Part shown: piece after piece, positions 5,861-5,962 of the stretch
How positions within the stretch are numbered: position 1 is the first letter of the stretch
Layout of the letters: each line of letters starts with the position of its first letter
Assembly (NCBI GenBank): GCA_023395465.1
Contig: JAEWZE010000241.1
Location: forward strand, 1-5,962
Length of the DNA stretch: 5,962 nucleotides
Direction of reading: 5' to 3'
Source of the DNA: Pseudomonadota bacterium
GTDB lineage: Bacteria > Pseudomonadota > Gammaproteobacteria > Xanthomonadales > Xanthomonadaceae
Program-made: the position numbers and the translations under genes
Notes under the pieces: generated by a model
Told to the model about the DNA's origin: nothing
Database searches by the model: none
What the model saw: the letters and a program-made list of their open reading frames with translations, nothing else

Positions 5861-5878
5861 ACGGAGAATTTTACGGAG
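5857..5878. repeat. Tandem direct repeat TTTTACGGAG, two copies
   Basis: TTTTACGGAG occurs at 5857-5866 and again at 5869-5878, exact over ten bases, separated by AA. The 12-base period and the position between the integrase gene and the tRNA 3' end would suit integrase arm-type or accessory-factor binding sites. The A/T-containing repeat stands out in this GC-rich window. The function is inferred. Confidence 0.7.
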
Positions 5879-5913
5879 GGCGGCGCGCGACACGCGCAAG
5901 TAGTTGAAGCGAC

Positions 5914-5962
5914 TGGTGGGCCGTGATGGATTCGAACCATCGACCAGCGGATTAAAAGTCCG
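5914..5962 (-). tRNA. tRNA-Lys (UUU), 3' part, 5' end outside the window
   Basis: Read on the - strand, the window holds the tRNA from inside the anticodon stem to the encoded CCA end. The anticodon loop CTTTTAA (5952-5958) carries anticodon TTT (5954-5956), so it decodes lysine AAA/AAG. The anticodon stem CGGA/TCCG is visible. The variable loop is TGGTC (5942-5946). The T stem GATGG/CCATC encloses the T loop TTCGAAT (5930-5936). The acceptor 3' strand ACGGCCC is 5918-5924, discriminator A is 5917 and CCA is 5914-5916. The acceptor 5' strand and D arm lie to the right, off the window. It resembles bacterial tRNA-Lys closely and is probably the host gene used as integration target. Confidence 0.93.
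5914..5962. other. Probable att site (attL or attR) in the tRNA-Lys 3' end
   Basis: The tRNA 3' end faces the integrase gene 64 bases away. Tyrosine integrases of this kind commonly recombine within a tRNA gene, and the element's att copy restores the tRNA 3' sequence. The core should lie in this stretch, probably from the anticodon loop to the CCA end. The other att copy is not in the window, so the exact core cannot be set. Confidence 0.6.

Noticed and set aside
5883..5897. GCGCG/CGCGC inverted repeat as a second terminator
   Set aside because: It is not followed by a T run, and short GC palindromes are frequent by chance here.
4526..5926. A 466-codon + strand frame overlapping the integrase
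   Set aside because: It encodes an Arg/Pro/His-rich shadow in another frame of the integrase and runs into the tRNA. No domain is visible.
1..5962. CRISPR array, insertion sequence ends or riboswitch
   Set aside because: I saw no regularly spaced repeats, no transposase and no conserved riboswitch core. There is no non-coding gap longer than about 65 bases.

Overview
The window is the integrase-proximal end of a prophage or related integrated element in a very GC-rich bacterium. GC-rich third codon positions, phage-type small genes and a host-like tRNA-Lys(UUU) suggest a gammaproteobacterium of the Xanthomonadaceae type (Stenotrophomonas, Lysobacter or Luteimonas). That placement is an inference from composition and protein style, not from a database match.

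All eleven protein genes lie on the + strand and are packed with overlaps (GTGA or ATGA junctions, one 11-base overlap) or gaps of at most 14 bases. They look like one co-transcribed early/accessory operon running toward the attachment site. Left part (1-1000): a gene cut by the window edge, two small hypothetical genes, and a mini CxxCxxCC (YkgJ/UPF0153-type) cysteine-cluster protein. Centre (1013-2728): a large phage-type C5-cytosine DNA methyltransferase whose region between motifs VIII and IX holds about four diverged repeats of roughly 37 residues and a seven-cysteine insertion. Middle right (2725-4476): four hypothetical genes. Two of them are modular proteins joined by Gln-Gln linkers, and this stretch is visibly less GC-rich at third positions than its flanks.

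Right end (4482-5962): a small DUF4224/excisionase-like gene, a tyrosine integrase, a terminator-like hairpin that spans the integrase stop codon, a 10-base tandem direct repeat, and the 3' part of a tRNA-Lys gene on the - strand with its 3' end facing the element. This is the layout expected of integration into a tRNA 3' end: the integrase and the probable directionality factor act on the adjacent att site, and the methyltransferase and the other small genes are cargo or early functions. No restriction endonuclease, repressor, structural or lysis gene is in the window. No complete new defence system could be shown. The most unusual items are the repeat and cysteine architecture of the methyltransferase, the cysteine-cluster gene just before it, and the altered catalytic residues of the integrase.
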